Source of the DNA: Betaproteobacteria bacterium HGW-Betaproteobacteria-14
GTDB taxonomy: Bacteria; Pseudomonadota; Gammaproteobacteria; Burkholderiales; Rhodocyclaceae
Reading direction: 5' to 3'
Length of the DNA stretch: 32,389 bases
Assembly (NCBI GenBank): GCA_002840845.1
Contig: PHCS01000027.1
Span: 1-32,389, forward strand
Of the stretch, positions 17,954 to 25,037 are shown piece after piece. The notes under the pieces are model-generated. The model did no database searches and was not told the DNA's origin. It saw only the letters and a program-made list of their open reading frames with translations. Numbering within the stretch: position 1 is the first letter of the stretch; each line of letters begins with the position of its first letter. The translations under genes and the position numbers were made by a program.

Positions 17954-18145
17954 ATGTCCAAGCTGTTGGGTGCGAAAGACCTTGCCGCGCTGCTCGGCGT
18001 CAGCCTGAGGAAACTGGAACAGATGATCGAGCGCGGGGAGGTGCCCGCCTATGTCAGGCTGGGGCGCACCAGGAAGTGGAAAGAAGATCAGGTCCAGCAA
18101 TGGCTGGACGGCATGTTCGCGAATAACTCGCGCAAGGGCGCTTGA
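17954..18145 (+). CDS. AlpA/excisionase-like MerR-type HTH protein
   Basis: A 63-aa protein from the ATG at 17954, with GGAG six bases upstream. The same frame is open from 17849 without a good start. It has the compact excisionase-type winged helix: SKLLGAKDLAALLGVSLRKLEQ, then MIERGEVPAYVRLGRTRKWKEDQVQQWLD. The GRTRKWKEDQVQQWL ending is the typical beta-hairpin and last helix of this fold. Such proteins act as excision factors or transcription activators of mobile elements. It lies 418 bp upstream of tnsAB on the same strand and is divergent from the Cys-cluster gene, so it could regulate either. No partner tyrosine integrase gene is present; only a 12-codon fragment of one is seen at 18518. 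Confidence 0.75.
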   Translation: MSKLLGAKDLAALLGVSLRKLEQMIERGEVPAYVRLGRTRKWKEDQVQQWLDGMFANNSRKGA

Positions 18146-18232
18146 AAGGCCCTGCCTGCCCAGATCAACCTGAATGGAGGACAAGACCATGAGGCCATGA
18201 CGCTGACTGCAATATAGCGAGGCCCAAAAGAC

Positions 18233-18268
18233 GCGAGGCGCCAGGAGCGGTAACTCCTGTCGCCTCGC
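18233..18268. repeat. Long hairpin with one mismatch
   Basis: The arms GCGAGGCGcCAGGAG (18233-18247) and CTCCTGtCGCCTCGC (18254-18268) pair over 14 of 15 positions, around the 6-nt loop CGGTAA. No T run follows on either strand, so a classic terminator is unlikely. A structured leader, attenuator or recombination site fits the position between the AlpA-like gene and tnsAB. Confidence 0.6.
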
Positions 18269-18322
18269 AATGATCCGTCAGCAATTCACCCCTGACGCCA
18301 TCATTGTCCGCGTCGAACCCCA

Positions 18323-18350
18323 GGTTGTCAAGAAAACTTGCTTGACAACC
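18323..18350. repeat. Perfect 10-bp inverted repeat
   Basis: GGTTGTCAAG (18323-18332) and CTTGACAACC (18341-18350) are exact inverted copies around 8 nt. The spacing and the TTGTCAAG half-site look like a dimeric regulator operator. The right arm contains TTGACA, a perfect -35 hexamer, at 18342-18347; no clear -10 follows at 17 bp. It may be the operator of the tns operon or part of a transposon end. Confidence 0.5.
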
Positions 18351-18482
18351 GGCGGCCTCCTTTCGCCCGCAAGGGCACACCGATTCGATCAATTCCCGTG
18401 GCGCTGGCTGAGCTTTCTGCAGCCGCACCCGGCACCGGCACTTTTGCCGAGCCCGACGTCCGCCCGGGACAAACAATGAAGG

Positions 18483-18591
18483 AGCAACACCATGCTATCC
18501 GAGAACGAGTTGCTGCAGCCGATGTCAGCACCACCATGATCTACACCCACGTCCAGCAACACCATGCTATCCGAGAACGAGTTGCTGCAGC
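18483..18591 (+). repeat. 37-bp direct repeat duplicating the tnsAB start, 35-bp insert between
   Basis: The 37 bases at 18483-18519 recur exactly at 18555-18591, offset by 72 bp. They contain the ATG and the first nine codons of tnsAB. The strong Shine-Dalgarno (AAGGAG, 18479-18484) stands before the first copy only. The ATG of the first copy (18492) opens just 15 codons (MLSENELLQPMSAPP) and stops at TGA 18537-18539. The second copy's ATG (18564) opens the full gene but has no Shine-Dalgarno. Confidence 0.9.
18518..18553 (+). pseudogene. Fragment of a tyrosine recombinase active-site region
   Basis: Read in the frame beginning at 18518, the sequence between the two 37-bp copies encodes ADVSTTMIYTHV. 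This is the well-known box of integron-type and related tyrosine recombinases, which includes the nucleophilic tyrosine (IYTH). Only these 12 codons are present, and no further integrase sequence is seen on either side. It is out of frame with tnsAB. It must be either a captured scrap of another gene or a chance match; the length and exactness of the motif favour capture. Confidence 0.55.
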
Positions 18592-21206
18592 TGTTCATGC
18601 AACAAGACATCCCCCTGATCGGCCGCAAGGCCATCGAGCACATCCGTGCATCCGAACCCGTGCGCAGGGTGGGCGGCGGAACCCACAACGTCGCCACCCG
18701 CTTCGCCAGCCAGAAGATGGCCTGCGTCATCCAGGCCGAAAGCCACAAGGGCGAGTTGCCCTGGATCTACCAGTGGGAACACGACCCGGACACGGCCGAG
18801 TTCTACGACCAGCCTTCCAAGGTCAAGCTCGCCTACCGCAACGGAAGCGACAAGAAAGTCTCCCATCCTTCCACGCCGGATTTTTTCCTCATCCAGACCC
18901 GGTGGATGGGCTGGGTGGAGTGCAAGCCGGAGGAGGATCTGCAGGAATCCCACCGGAGCGGCAGCGAACGCTTCGTACCGGACGGCAACGGCGGTTGGCG
19001 TTGCCCGCCGGGCGAGACGTTCGCCGCACAGTTCGGGCTCGGCTTCAAGGTCCTCTCGGACAAGGACACCAACTGGATTCTCGTGCGGAACCTGGAGTTC
19101 CTGTCGGACTATCTCAAGCTTGATTGTCCTCCGCCCACCGAGGAAGCGCTTGCCGCCATTTCAGGCTGTTTCGACACTGAACGCTGGTTGCCCCTGCAGA
19201 GACTACTGGAAAACGCAGGCGTCTCTGCCGACGCGATCTTCACGCTGATCGCCTACAACCGCCTGTTCGTCGACCTGGAACATGAACTCCTGTCGGAGCC
19301 CGGTTTCACCAACGTCTGCCGGGATGCCCTCAGCGCCGAAGTCTATCTGGGACAAAAGCGGGGTTCCAGCCGACGCGCTCTCGTTCCCTTGCACACGGTG
19401 CTCATGGCAGCCGGAACCCAGATCGTCTGGGACGGCAGGCCCTGGCGTATTCTGAATGTCGGTGCGTCCGACATCTTTGTTGAAGACGAGAACCGGGCGA
19501 TTTCGAATCTGCGCCTGGAGGTTTTCCAGAAGCTGGTGGCCAGCAGAGCGATCACCGGCCTCTCCGAGGAGGGCCATCAGCGCAACTCCCTGGCAGAGGA
19601 GGTACTGCGCAAGGCCGCGCCCATTGACCTGAAGCGCACCATCGCGCGGGTGAGATGCCTCGAGGCTGCGCCCGGCGAGGCTGCCATTCCGGCCAGGACG
19701 CTGCGCTATTTGCGCAAGCGAGCCGCGGAGGGCGAAATCCTCTTCGGCAATCGTTTCGCCGGGCTGGTTCCCAGGATCAGCGCCCGCGGCAACCGCACCC
19801 GGAAGGTAGACACTGCGGTCGTCGTCGCCATGAACGAGGTCATCGATGCCGAGGTGCTGAATTCTGCGCAACCGAAGATACACATTGCCTTCGGCACTGC
19901 GCTGAACCTCTGCCGGGAACGCGGCTTGCCCCCTCCCTCGGAGAAAACCTTCAGGGCGGAAATCAAGCGGCGCAAGGAGGAAGCGCTGGTGCTCGCCCGC
20001 CAAGGACGGCGCGCCGCCTATGGCATCAGCGAGTTCCAATGGCACATCGACCAATCCACGCCGCGCCACGGGGAGCGTCCGCTCGAGATCGGCCACATCG
20101 ATCACACCCAGCTCGACGTGGAGGCGGTTGACAGCCGTACCGGCGCCAACCTGGGGCGGCCTTGGCTGACGATACTCCTGGATGCCTACACGCGCCTTGT
20201 CCTGGCCTACTTTCTCACCTTCGACCCGCCCAGCTACAGGAGCTGCATGGCGGTCATCCGCAATGCGGTCCGCCGCCATGGCCGGATCCCGAAGACAATC
20301 GTGGTGGATCAGGGCAGCGACTTCGAGAGCCTCTACTTCGAAGCGCTGCTGGCCCGGCTGGGATGCCACAAGAAGTCGCGTCCGGCGGCAAAGGGGCGGT
20401 TCGGCTCGGTTATCGAACGCTTCTTCGGGGTGAACAACCAATCCTTCATCCACAATCTCGCCGGCAACAGCCAAGCCCTGCAACGCCCTCGCAGCATGTC
20501 GCCGAGCCACGATCCGCGTACTCTGGCCGTCTGGACGCTGCCGGCGCTGACGGATGCCTTCGAGGGTTTCGCGGACACGACATACGCCAACCTCAAGCAC
20601 CCGGCATTGGGTATCCCGCCCAAGGATGCCATGGCCCGCGGGCTGGCGCTCACCGGCCTGCGCGAGCATGTGCTGATCCCCTACACGGAGGATTTCATCC
20701 GCCTGTGCATGCCGACGACTCCGGCTGGCAAGGCGGTGGTGCGTCACGGCCGCGGCATCAAGATCAGGGGCGTCCACTACTGGCACCCCGTGTTTCGCGA
20801 ACCCAAGGTTACGCGCACGAAGGTTCACCTTGTCTACGATCCGTTCGACGTCTCGAGGGCGTATGCGCTGGTGAGCGGCGAATGGGTCCTGTGCCGCTCC
20901 GAACACCAGGCGCTTTTCGAGCGCCGCACCGAGCGTGAAATCGCAACTATCAGCCAGGAGATCCGGGCCCTCCACCGCTTGGCCGAGGTGCATCGAAACG
21001 TCAACGCCAGCGACATTGCCGCCTATTTCAGCCAACTGCGCATGTCGGAGACCGTGCTGCGGCAGCAGCGGCACGACGCCGAGCGCCGCACGGAGGAAAT
21101 TCGCCAGCTGATGCTGGCCGATCCGGTGCCGGCCATTGCCCAGACACCCATCGAGGATCTCTGGACGGGACCGGTCACTCTTGAAGTCTTCGAGGAGCTG
21201 AAATGA
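18564..21206 (+). CDS. Fused TnsA-TnsB transposase of a Tn7-like element
   Basis: An 880-aa natural fusion of the two Tn7 transposase subunits. Residues about 40-180 are the TnsA endonuclease: AEFYDQP with E79, HPSTPDF with D106, and WVECKPEEDL with E119/K121, matching the E-D-(Q/E)xK catalytic set that cuts the 5' strand ends. Residues about 370-660 are the TnsB/Mu-type DDE integrase: D513 (IGHIDHTQLDVEAVD), D582 (KTIVVDQGSDFES) and E618 (GRFGSVIERFFG), spaced D-35-E. HTH-like regions lie between, and a C-terminal tail after about 770 probably contacts TnsC. Having both activities predicts cut-and-paste movement. The total is slightly shorter than Tn7 TnsA plus TnsB (about 975). The stop overlaps tnsC by ATGA. 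The start lacks a ribosome site because of the duplicated 5' end. Confidence 0.93.
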   Translation: MLSENELLQLFMQQDIPLIGRKAIEHIRASEPVRRVGGGTHNVATRFASQKMACVIQAESHKGELPWIYQWEHDPDTAEFYDQPSKVKLAYRNGSDKKVSHPSTPDFFLIQTRWMGWVECKPEEDLQESHRSGSERFVPDGNGGWRCPPGETFAAQFGLGFKVLSDKDTNWILVRNLEFLSDYLKLDCPPPTEEALAAISGCFDTERWLPLQRLLENAGVSADAIFTLIAYNRLFVDLEHELLSEPGFTNVCRDALSAEVYLGQKRGSSRRALVPLHTVLMAAGTQIVWDGRPWRILNVGASDIFVEDENRAISNLRLEVFQKLVASRAITGLSEEGHQRNSLAEEVLRKAAPIDLKRTIARVRCLEAAPGEAAIPARTLRYLRKRAAEGEILFGNRFAGLVPRISARGNRTRKVDTAVVVAMNEVIDAEVLNSAQPKIHIAFGTALNLCRERGLPPPSEKTFRAEIKRRKEEALVLARQGRRAAYGISEFQWHIDQSTPRHGERPLEIGHIDHTQLDVEAVDSRTGANLGRPWLTILLDAYTRLVLAYFLTFDPPSYRSCMAVIRNAVRRHGRIPKTIVVDQGSDFESLYFEALLARLGCHKKSRPAAKGRFGSVIERFFGVNNQSFIHNLAGNSQALQRPRSMSPSHDPRTLAVWTLPALTDAFEGFADTTYANLKHPALGIPPKDAMARGLALTGLREHVLIPYTEDFIRLCMPTTPAGKAVVRHGRGIKIRGVHYWHPVFREPKVTRTKVHLVYDPFDVSRAYALVSGEWVLCRSEHQALFERRTEREIATISQEIRALHRLAEVHRNVNASDIAAYFSQLRMSETVLRQQRHDAERRTEEIRQLMLADPVPAIAQTPIEDLWTGPVTLEVFEELK

Positions 21207-22318
21207 ACAAGAAACCGATTCAGGATCGCATTGCCGAGGCCCTTGCCGACTTCCAGGATTACGTTTTCACGCACCCGATCGCCAAGGAGACCTACGGCAA
21301 CCTTGGGGCCGCCCTCGGGGCCTCCTCGTCGCCCCAGATCATCATCTTCACCGGTCCTACCGGTGTAGGCAAAAGCACCCTGGCCAGGGCGGCACGCAAT
21401 CGCCTGCTCCAGTACTACCAGGAACGGATGTCCCTGGAGCCGGACTTCGTGCCGGTGGTGACGATCAACGCGGTTCCGCCTAATGGTGCCGGATTCAGCT
21501 GGAAAGACTTCCACATACGCCTCCTCCATGGGCAAGGGGAGCCCTTGGTCCATCGCAAGCTCCTTCTGCCCAGGCAAGGCTCCCTTCTACCAGATCACGG
21601 CTTCGAGACGAGCGGCATGGAGCAGTCGACCGCCGATGCGCTGCGCCGCGCCGTGGAGGAATACCTGCGACTGCGCAAGACCAAGCTGCTTGTCATCGAC
21701 GAGGCGCAGCATCTGCTCCTGGTGGGCGGCAGGCAGCGCCTGGAATGCCAGTTCGAGTGTCTGAAGTCCCTCACCATCGAGACGGGAGTCACCATTCTGC
21801 TCATCGGCACTTACCGCCTGCTCGACATACTGGAGCAGAGCGGCCAGCTCACCCGGCGCAGCCAGTTGGTGAATTACCCCCGCTACGATTTGAGGAAAGG
21901 CGAAGATCGCAAAAACTTCCGCAAGATCCTCGGATTCCTGGAGCAACGGCTGTCGATGCACATCCCGACCCGGCTGGATGTGCATGCAGAGTACTTCTAT
22001 CAGAAGTCCGCGGGGTGTGTTGGCATCCTGAAGGACTGGCTGGCCCGTTGCCTTGAATACGCCCTGCGCGAGAAGGCGCCGGTCATCGACGCTGCTTTCG
22101 CCGAGCGGTTCGCCCTGAAAAACCGGGGGCTCATGACGATCATCGAGGAGGCCTGCCTCGGGGAGGCAAAGCTGGCCGATGTCGGGGACGATCGGCTGCT
22201 CGATCTCCTGAAGAACGGCGTCCTGCTGGCGCGGGACGAACCCGGTCCTGCCAGGAATGCCCGCCGCCCCGGAAAACGCAATCCGAAACGCGATCCCGTC
22301 GGAGTGGTGCTCACATGA
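21203..22318 (+). CDS. tnsC: TnsC-like AAA+ ATPase transposition regulator
   Basis: A 371-aa AAA+ ATPase with Walker A at residues 51-59 (GPTGVGKST) and Walker B at 162-169 (LLVIDEAQH). The ATGA start overlaps tnsAB, and the stop overlaps tniQ by 4 bp. Sensor-like residues follow (TILLIGTYRLLD), then a helical lid (KGEDRKNFRKILGFLEQRL) and a basic tail (RRPGKRNPKRDP). TnsC/TniB proteins assemble on DNA, receive the target from TniQ/TnsD, activate the transposase and give target immunity. Its length lies between TniB-type proteins (about 300) and Tn7 TnsC (555). All motifs are intact. Confidence 0.92.
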   Translation: MNKKPIQDRIAEALADFQDYVFTHPIAKETYGNLGAALGASSSPQIIIFTGPTGVGKSTLARAARNRLLQYYQERMSLEPDFVPVVTINAVPPNGAGFSWKDFHIRLLHGQGEPLVHRKLLLPRQGSLLPDHGFETSGMEQSTADALRRAVEEYLRLRKTKLLVIDEAQHLLLVGGRQRLECQFECLKSLTIETGVTILLIGTYRLLDILEQSGQLTRRSQLVNYPRYDLRKGEDRKNFRKILGFLEQRLSMHIPTRLDVHAEYFYQKSAGCVGILKDWLARCLEYALREKAPVIDAAFAERFALKNRGLMTIIEEACLGEAKLADVGDDRLLDLLKNGVLLARDEPGPARNARRPGKRNPKRDPVGVVLT

Positions 22319-23652
22319 CCGCCCTTCGAGATTGCGTCCTCGATGAGGATTTCCAGGCAGCGGTTCATGTCCCGCCCCGCAGTGTGCTGTTCTCACTGCC
22401 ACCCGGCGGGATCGGCACGCCGCAGCAGGAAAGCCTCCTGTCTCTCCTGGTCCGAACCAGCCGGGCGCACGCGGTCAGTCCGCGACGGCTGGTGGGGGCC
22501 ATCTTCAGCGCGGCATCGCCGGAGATTGCCAGGCTCGACTACGCGACTTTCTATCGCAGTCTTGCCGGAACAGTGAATGGACTTGGCCAGTATGCAGATG
22601 TCTTCGCCTCCGCAATGGCGCGACTGACCGGCCAGCCTGACCTACGCTGCCTGACCATGCTCCCATGGAAAGAGGTGTTGCCGCACAACGGACAGGGGCT
22701 GCTGGCACGCCATCCCAGATGGTGCCCGGTATGCCTGTACCAGCAGCGTCTTCTGGGGCAGGCCGCGACCTTCTCTTTGGTCTGGTCGGTCGAGCCGTAC
22801 AAGGCCTGTCTGGAGCACGCATGTCTGCTCGATGAACACTGCCCCCATTGCGGCAAGACGCAGCCTTTCCTGCCCCGCTATCCCGATCTGGGCATCTGTC
22901 ATCATTGCCGAAAACCACTCGCCGGTATTCGGCCTCCTGCGGCGTTGACGGAATTCCAGTCCTGGGTGTGCAAGGCGGTAACCGACATGGTGGTGCATCA
23001 GTCGGATACGGGACTGTCGATCTGTCTCGAACGCTTTCGCCATTACGTTGGAAATCAGGTCTCGACAGTGGCGGAAGGCAACAGGGCTGCATTCTGCAAG
23101 GCGCTGGGGTTCCATGATCGCGGGCTGAACGGCTGGCTGAACAAGGGAGAGCGGCCCAGCATCACCCACTTCCTGTCCCTCTGTTACGGGTTGAACGTGA
23201 TGCCAACAGAGGTATTCGGAGCATCCTGGCCACAGGCAACCGCGCTGAGGCTTCTGCCGGGCCGGCTCAAGGATCGGAGCGCTTGCCCACGGGTTCCTCC
23301 CAAGCATCGCCAGAAAATCCAGGAGCATCTGATAGCACTGCTGGATGCCAGCGACGCCTTGCCGGTATCCGAAATCGCCACCAGCCTAGGCCTGACCCGA
23401 AGCTACCTGCGCTACTGGTTTCCTGAGCTATACACCAAGCTGACCAAACGTTTTCAAGCAGCCGTCAGGGCAAGATCCAGGGAACATCAGGATCGGCAGA
23501 GTCACCGGGTTGTGGAGGTCGTAGGGCAGATAAGGGCCAACAAGGAGTATCCCTCGCGACGGCGGGTGAATCGCCTACTGCACAGAGAGGGGATGTCTTT
23601 GGCCCAACCCCATCTGTTCCAGGCCTACCTGAACGCCCTTAAACGGCCGTAA
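22315..23652 (+). CDS. tniQ: TniQ/TnsD-family target-site selector
   Basis: A 445-aa protein with the TniQ N-terminal pattern (ESLLSLLVRTSRAHAVSPRRLVG, residues about 40-62). Zinc-binding pairs follow: WCPVC (about 136-140), CLEH (about 164-167), HCPHC (about 174-178) and ICHHC (about 193-197). After about 220 there is a long C-terminal part with at least one HTH (PVSEIATSLGLTRSYLRYWF) and another helical repeat (SRRRVNRLLHREGM). Plain TniQ proteins are near 400 aa and Tn7 TnsD 508, so this is a TnsD-like version that probably reads a specific site. It is the last gene of the tns operon and ends 146 bp from the 3' end of tRNA-Ala(CGC). That tRNA is therefore the obvious candidate target, by inference. 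No separate TnsE and no cas genes are seen. Confidence 0.9.
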   Translation: MTALRDCVLDEDFQAAVHVPPRSVLFSLPPGGIGTPQQESLLSLLVRTSRAHAVSPRRLVGAIFSAASPEIARLDYATFYRSLAGTVNGLGQYADVFASAMARLTGQPDLRCLTMLPWKEVLPHNGQGLLARHPRWCPVCLYQQRLLGQAATFSLVWSVEPYKACLEHACLLDEHCPHCGKTQPFLPRYPDLGICHHCRKPLAGIRPPAALTEFQSWVCKAVTDMVVHQSDTGLSICLERFRHYVGNQVSTVAEGNRAAFCKALGFHDRGLNGWLNKGERPSITHFLSLCYGLNVMPTEVFGASWPQATALRLLPGRLKDRSACPRVPPKHRQKIQEHLIALLDASDALPVSEIATSLGLTRSYLRYWFPELYTKLTKRFQAAVRARSREHQDRQSHRVVEVVGQIRANKEYPSRRRVNRLLHREGMSLAQPHLFQAYLNALKRP

Positions 23653-23656
23653 TACG

Positions 23657-23694
23657 TAAAACAAAGGCCGGATCAGCGTTAGCTGATCCGGCCT
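23657..23694 (-). terminator. Rho-independent terminator, minus strand
   Basis: A perfect 13-bp GC-rich stem (23665-23677 with 23682-23694, AGGCCGGATCAGC / GCTGATCCGGCCT) has a GTTA loop. Read on the minus strand it is followed by TTTGTTTT, the T tract of an intrinsic terminator. It would stop transcripts coming from the tRNA-Ala gene before they run antisense through tniQ. On the plus strand no T run follows. Confidence 0.8.
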
Positions 23695-23699
23695 AAGAC

Positions 23700-23766
23700 T
23701 GGAAGCATATTATTGCCAACCTCGTTTGGAAGCATAACCTTGCCTAAGCGGTAAGGTTATGCTTCC
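23700..23766. repeat. Three copies of a ~20-bp site beside tniQ: candidate TnsB-binding transposon end
   Basis: TGGAAGCATATTATTGCCAA (23700-23719) and TGGAAGCATAACCTTGCCTA (23727-23746) are direct copies, 16 of 20 identical and 27 bp apart. A third copy lies in reverse orientation at 23748-23766. It forms a 14-bp perfect stem with the second copy (23728-23741 with 23753-23766), extended by three more pairs. Tn7-family ends consist of several such sites bound by TnsB, and the place, between tniQ and the target tRNA, is right. The exact transposon terminus is not resolved. A hairpin in the tRNA trailer is the alternative. Confidence 0.55.
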
Positions 23767-23798
23767 CGGTTCAGTTGGGACTGCTGTGGAAGTGTTCT

Positions 23799-23874
<76 letters not shown>

Positions 23875-23887
23875 GAAAGAGGGGCGG

Positions 23888-23893
23888 ATTATA
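23888..23893 (-). promoter_or_regulatory. -10 box of tRNA-Ala promoter
   Basis: On the minus strand a perfect TATAAT lies 13 bp before the tRNA 5' end. It is followed by a C-rich discriminator (CCGCCCC), typical of stringently controlled stable-RNA promoters. The best -35 candidate (GTGGCA, 23918-23913) is weak and at long spacing. Confidence 0.65.
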
Positions 23894-23922
23894 GCCGGTT
23901 TTGGGGAGAGGCTGCCACTTTG

Positions 23923-23960
23923 CCTCTCACCCCAGCCCTCTCCCCGGAGGGGCGAGGGAG
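23923..23960. repeat. Dispersed palindromic repeat between tRNA-Ala and tsaC
   Basis: The sequence CCTCTCACCCCAGCCCTCTC followed by CCCGGAGGGGCGAGGGAG is the familiar intergenic palindrome found many times in proteobacterial genomes. Stem CCCTC...CCCC pairs with GGGG...GAGGG. It lies just after the end of tsaC and may serve as its transcription stop. When translated it gives the spurious [10 protein letters not shown] peptide. Confidence 0.6.
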
Positions 23961-23966
23961 AAAACC

Positions 23967-24968
23967 TCAGGTTTCGTCGTCTTCGCCGGAACCCGCCGCG
24001 GCGCGACTCAGGCGGTCGTTGACCGCCAGCCAGATGTCGCCCGCAGGCGGCTTCTGCACGAGGATGCGGGCGCAGCCGAGGGCGTCGAGTTCGCGCAGGC
24101 TGGCGTAGAGGTCGTGCGCGCAGCCGGCCGGGTCGGCCGGCACCTGCCGCCAGGAGACGAGCTCGTGGCTGATGGCCTGCGCCGTGGGCGCCAGCACGGC
24201 CACCCGCTCGCCGGCGACGAGGGCGTCGCGCAGGGCGAAGAGCAGGCCGTCGGAGGACACCAACTGCAGCGGCGTGCGCGGCGCGTAGTGGGCCTCGAGG
24301 GAACCCGAAACACGCGGGGCGTCCGTTTGCGGCAAAGCCATTTCTGGCACATGGCCGATGACCCGCGCGATGTCGGCCGCGCCGATGGCGCCGGGCCGCA
24401 GCAGCACGGGGCTGCCGCGCGACAGGTCGAGGATGGTCGATTCGATGCCGACCGGGCACGGCCCGCCGTCGAGGATCAACGACACACGCTCGCCGAGTTC
24501 CTCGCGCACGTGGGCAGCGGTGGTCGGGCTGATGCGGCCGAAGCGGTTGGCCGAGGGCGCCGCCAATCCGCCCCCATTCGCGCCGTCGAAGGCGGCGAGC
24601 AGTTCCAGCGCCAGCGGATGGTTCGGCACGCGCAGGCCCACCGTGTCCTGGCCGCCGGTGACGGCGTCCGGCACGTTCGCCTGGCGCTTGAGGATCAGGG
24701 TGAGCGGGCCGGGCCAGAAGGCGGCGGCGAGGCGCTTGGCCTCACCGGGCACGTCGCTGGCCCAACGTGTCAGGTGATCGGCCGATGGCAGGTGAACGAT
24801 GAGCGGATGGTCGGCTGGTCGATCCTTGGCGGCGAAGATCTTCGCCACGGCAGCCGGGTTGGCGGCGTCCGCACCCAGGCCGTAGACGGTTTCGGTGGGA
24901 AAAGCGACGAGCTCGCCGCGCCTGAGCAGGGCGACGGCCTCGGCGATATCAGGCCGCATTGTGCTCAC
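23967..24968 (-). CDS. tsaC: Threonylcarbamoyl-AMP synthase, Sua5 type
   Basis: A 333-aa enzyme that makes threonylcarbamoyl-adenylate from threonine, bicarbonate and ATP for the t6A modification of ANN-decoding tRNAs. The YrdC/TsaC catalytic domain (residues about 1-205) shows [12 protein letters not shown], the [13 protein letters not shown] loop and [11 protein letters not shown]. The last about 110 residues are the Sua5 C-terminal domain after the linker [17 protein letters not shown], so this is the long Sua5 form, not the about 190-aa TsaC form. The start is MSTMRPD at 24968; MRPD at 24959 is also possible. It follows purE by 69 bp and is likely co-transcribed. Confidence 0.95.
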   Translation of the reverse strand: MSTMRPDIAEAVALLRRGELVAFPTETVYGLGADAANPAAVAKIFAAKDRPADHPLIVHLPSADHLTRWASDVPGEAKRLAAAFWPGPLTLILKRQANVPDAVTGGQDTVGLRVPNHPLALELLAAFDGANGGGLAAPSANRFGRISPTTAAHVREELGERVSLILDGGPCPVGIESTILDLSRGSPVLLRPGAIGAADIARVIGHVPEMALPQTDAPRVSGSLEAHYAPRTPLQLVSSDGLLFALRDALVAGERVAVLAPTAQAISHELVSWRQVPADPAGCAHDLYASLRELDALGCARILVQKPPAGDIWLAVNDRLSRAAAGSGEDDET

Positions 24969-25037
24969 TCACTGACAAGTCTGTCGCGAGCAAAGTCAGC
25001 CTGCGCAACACGGCGTTCGAAACCGGAATGAAGCGGG

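Larger units (their letters stand above)
18146..18491. other. Non-coding region before the transposition operon, with two hairpins
   Basis: About 345 bp without a convincing gene on either strand. It carries two strong inverted repeats (18233-18268 and 18323-18350) and ends with an excellent ribosome site, AAGGAG at 18479-18484. The promoter of the tns operon is presumably here, but no confident -35/-10 pair could be read. In Tn7 a transposon end lies just upstream of tnsA, so this is one place where an end could be. No copies of the 20-bp sites found beyond tniQ are visible here. Confidence 0.5.

Noticed and set aside
18338-19123. A 261-codon plus-strand frame containing the recombinase-like peptide
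   Set aside because: Beyond the 12 recombinase-like residues it merely shadows tnsAB in another frame and has no further integrase sequence.
9608-23773. TGAACCGG (9608) and CCGGTTCA (23766-23773) as terminal inverted repeats of the transposon
   Set aside because: Only 8 bases match, which is expected by chance at this search size, and the flanking five bases (TCATG and GTTGG) are not a target duplication.
9365-23798. CRISPR array or cas genes accompanying the Tn7-like operon
   Set aside because: No regularly spaced repeats and no cas-like protein were seen anywhere in the window.
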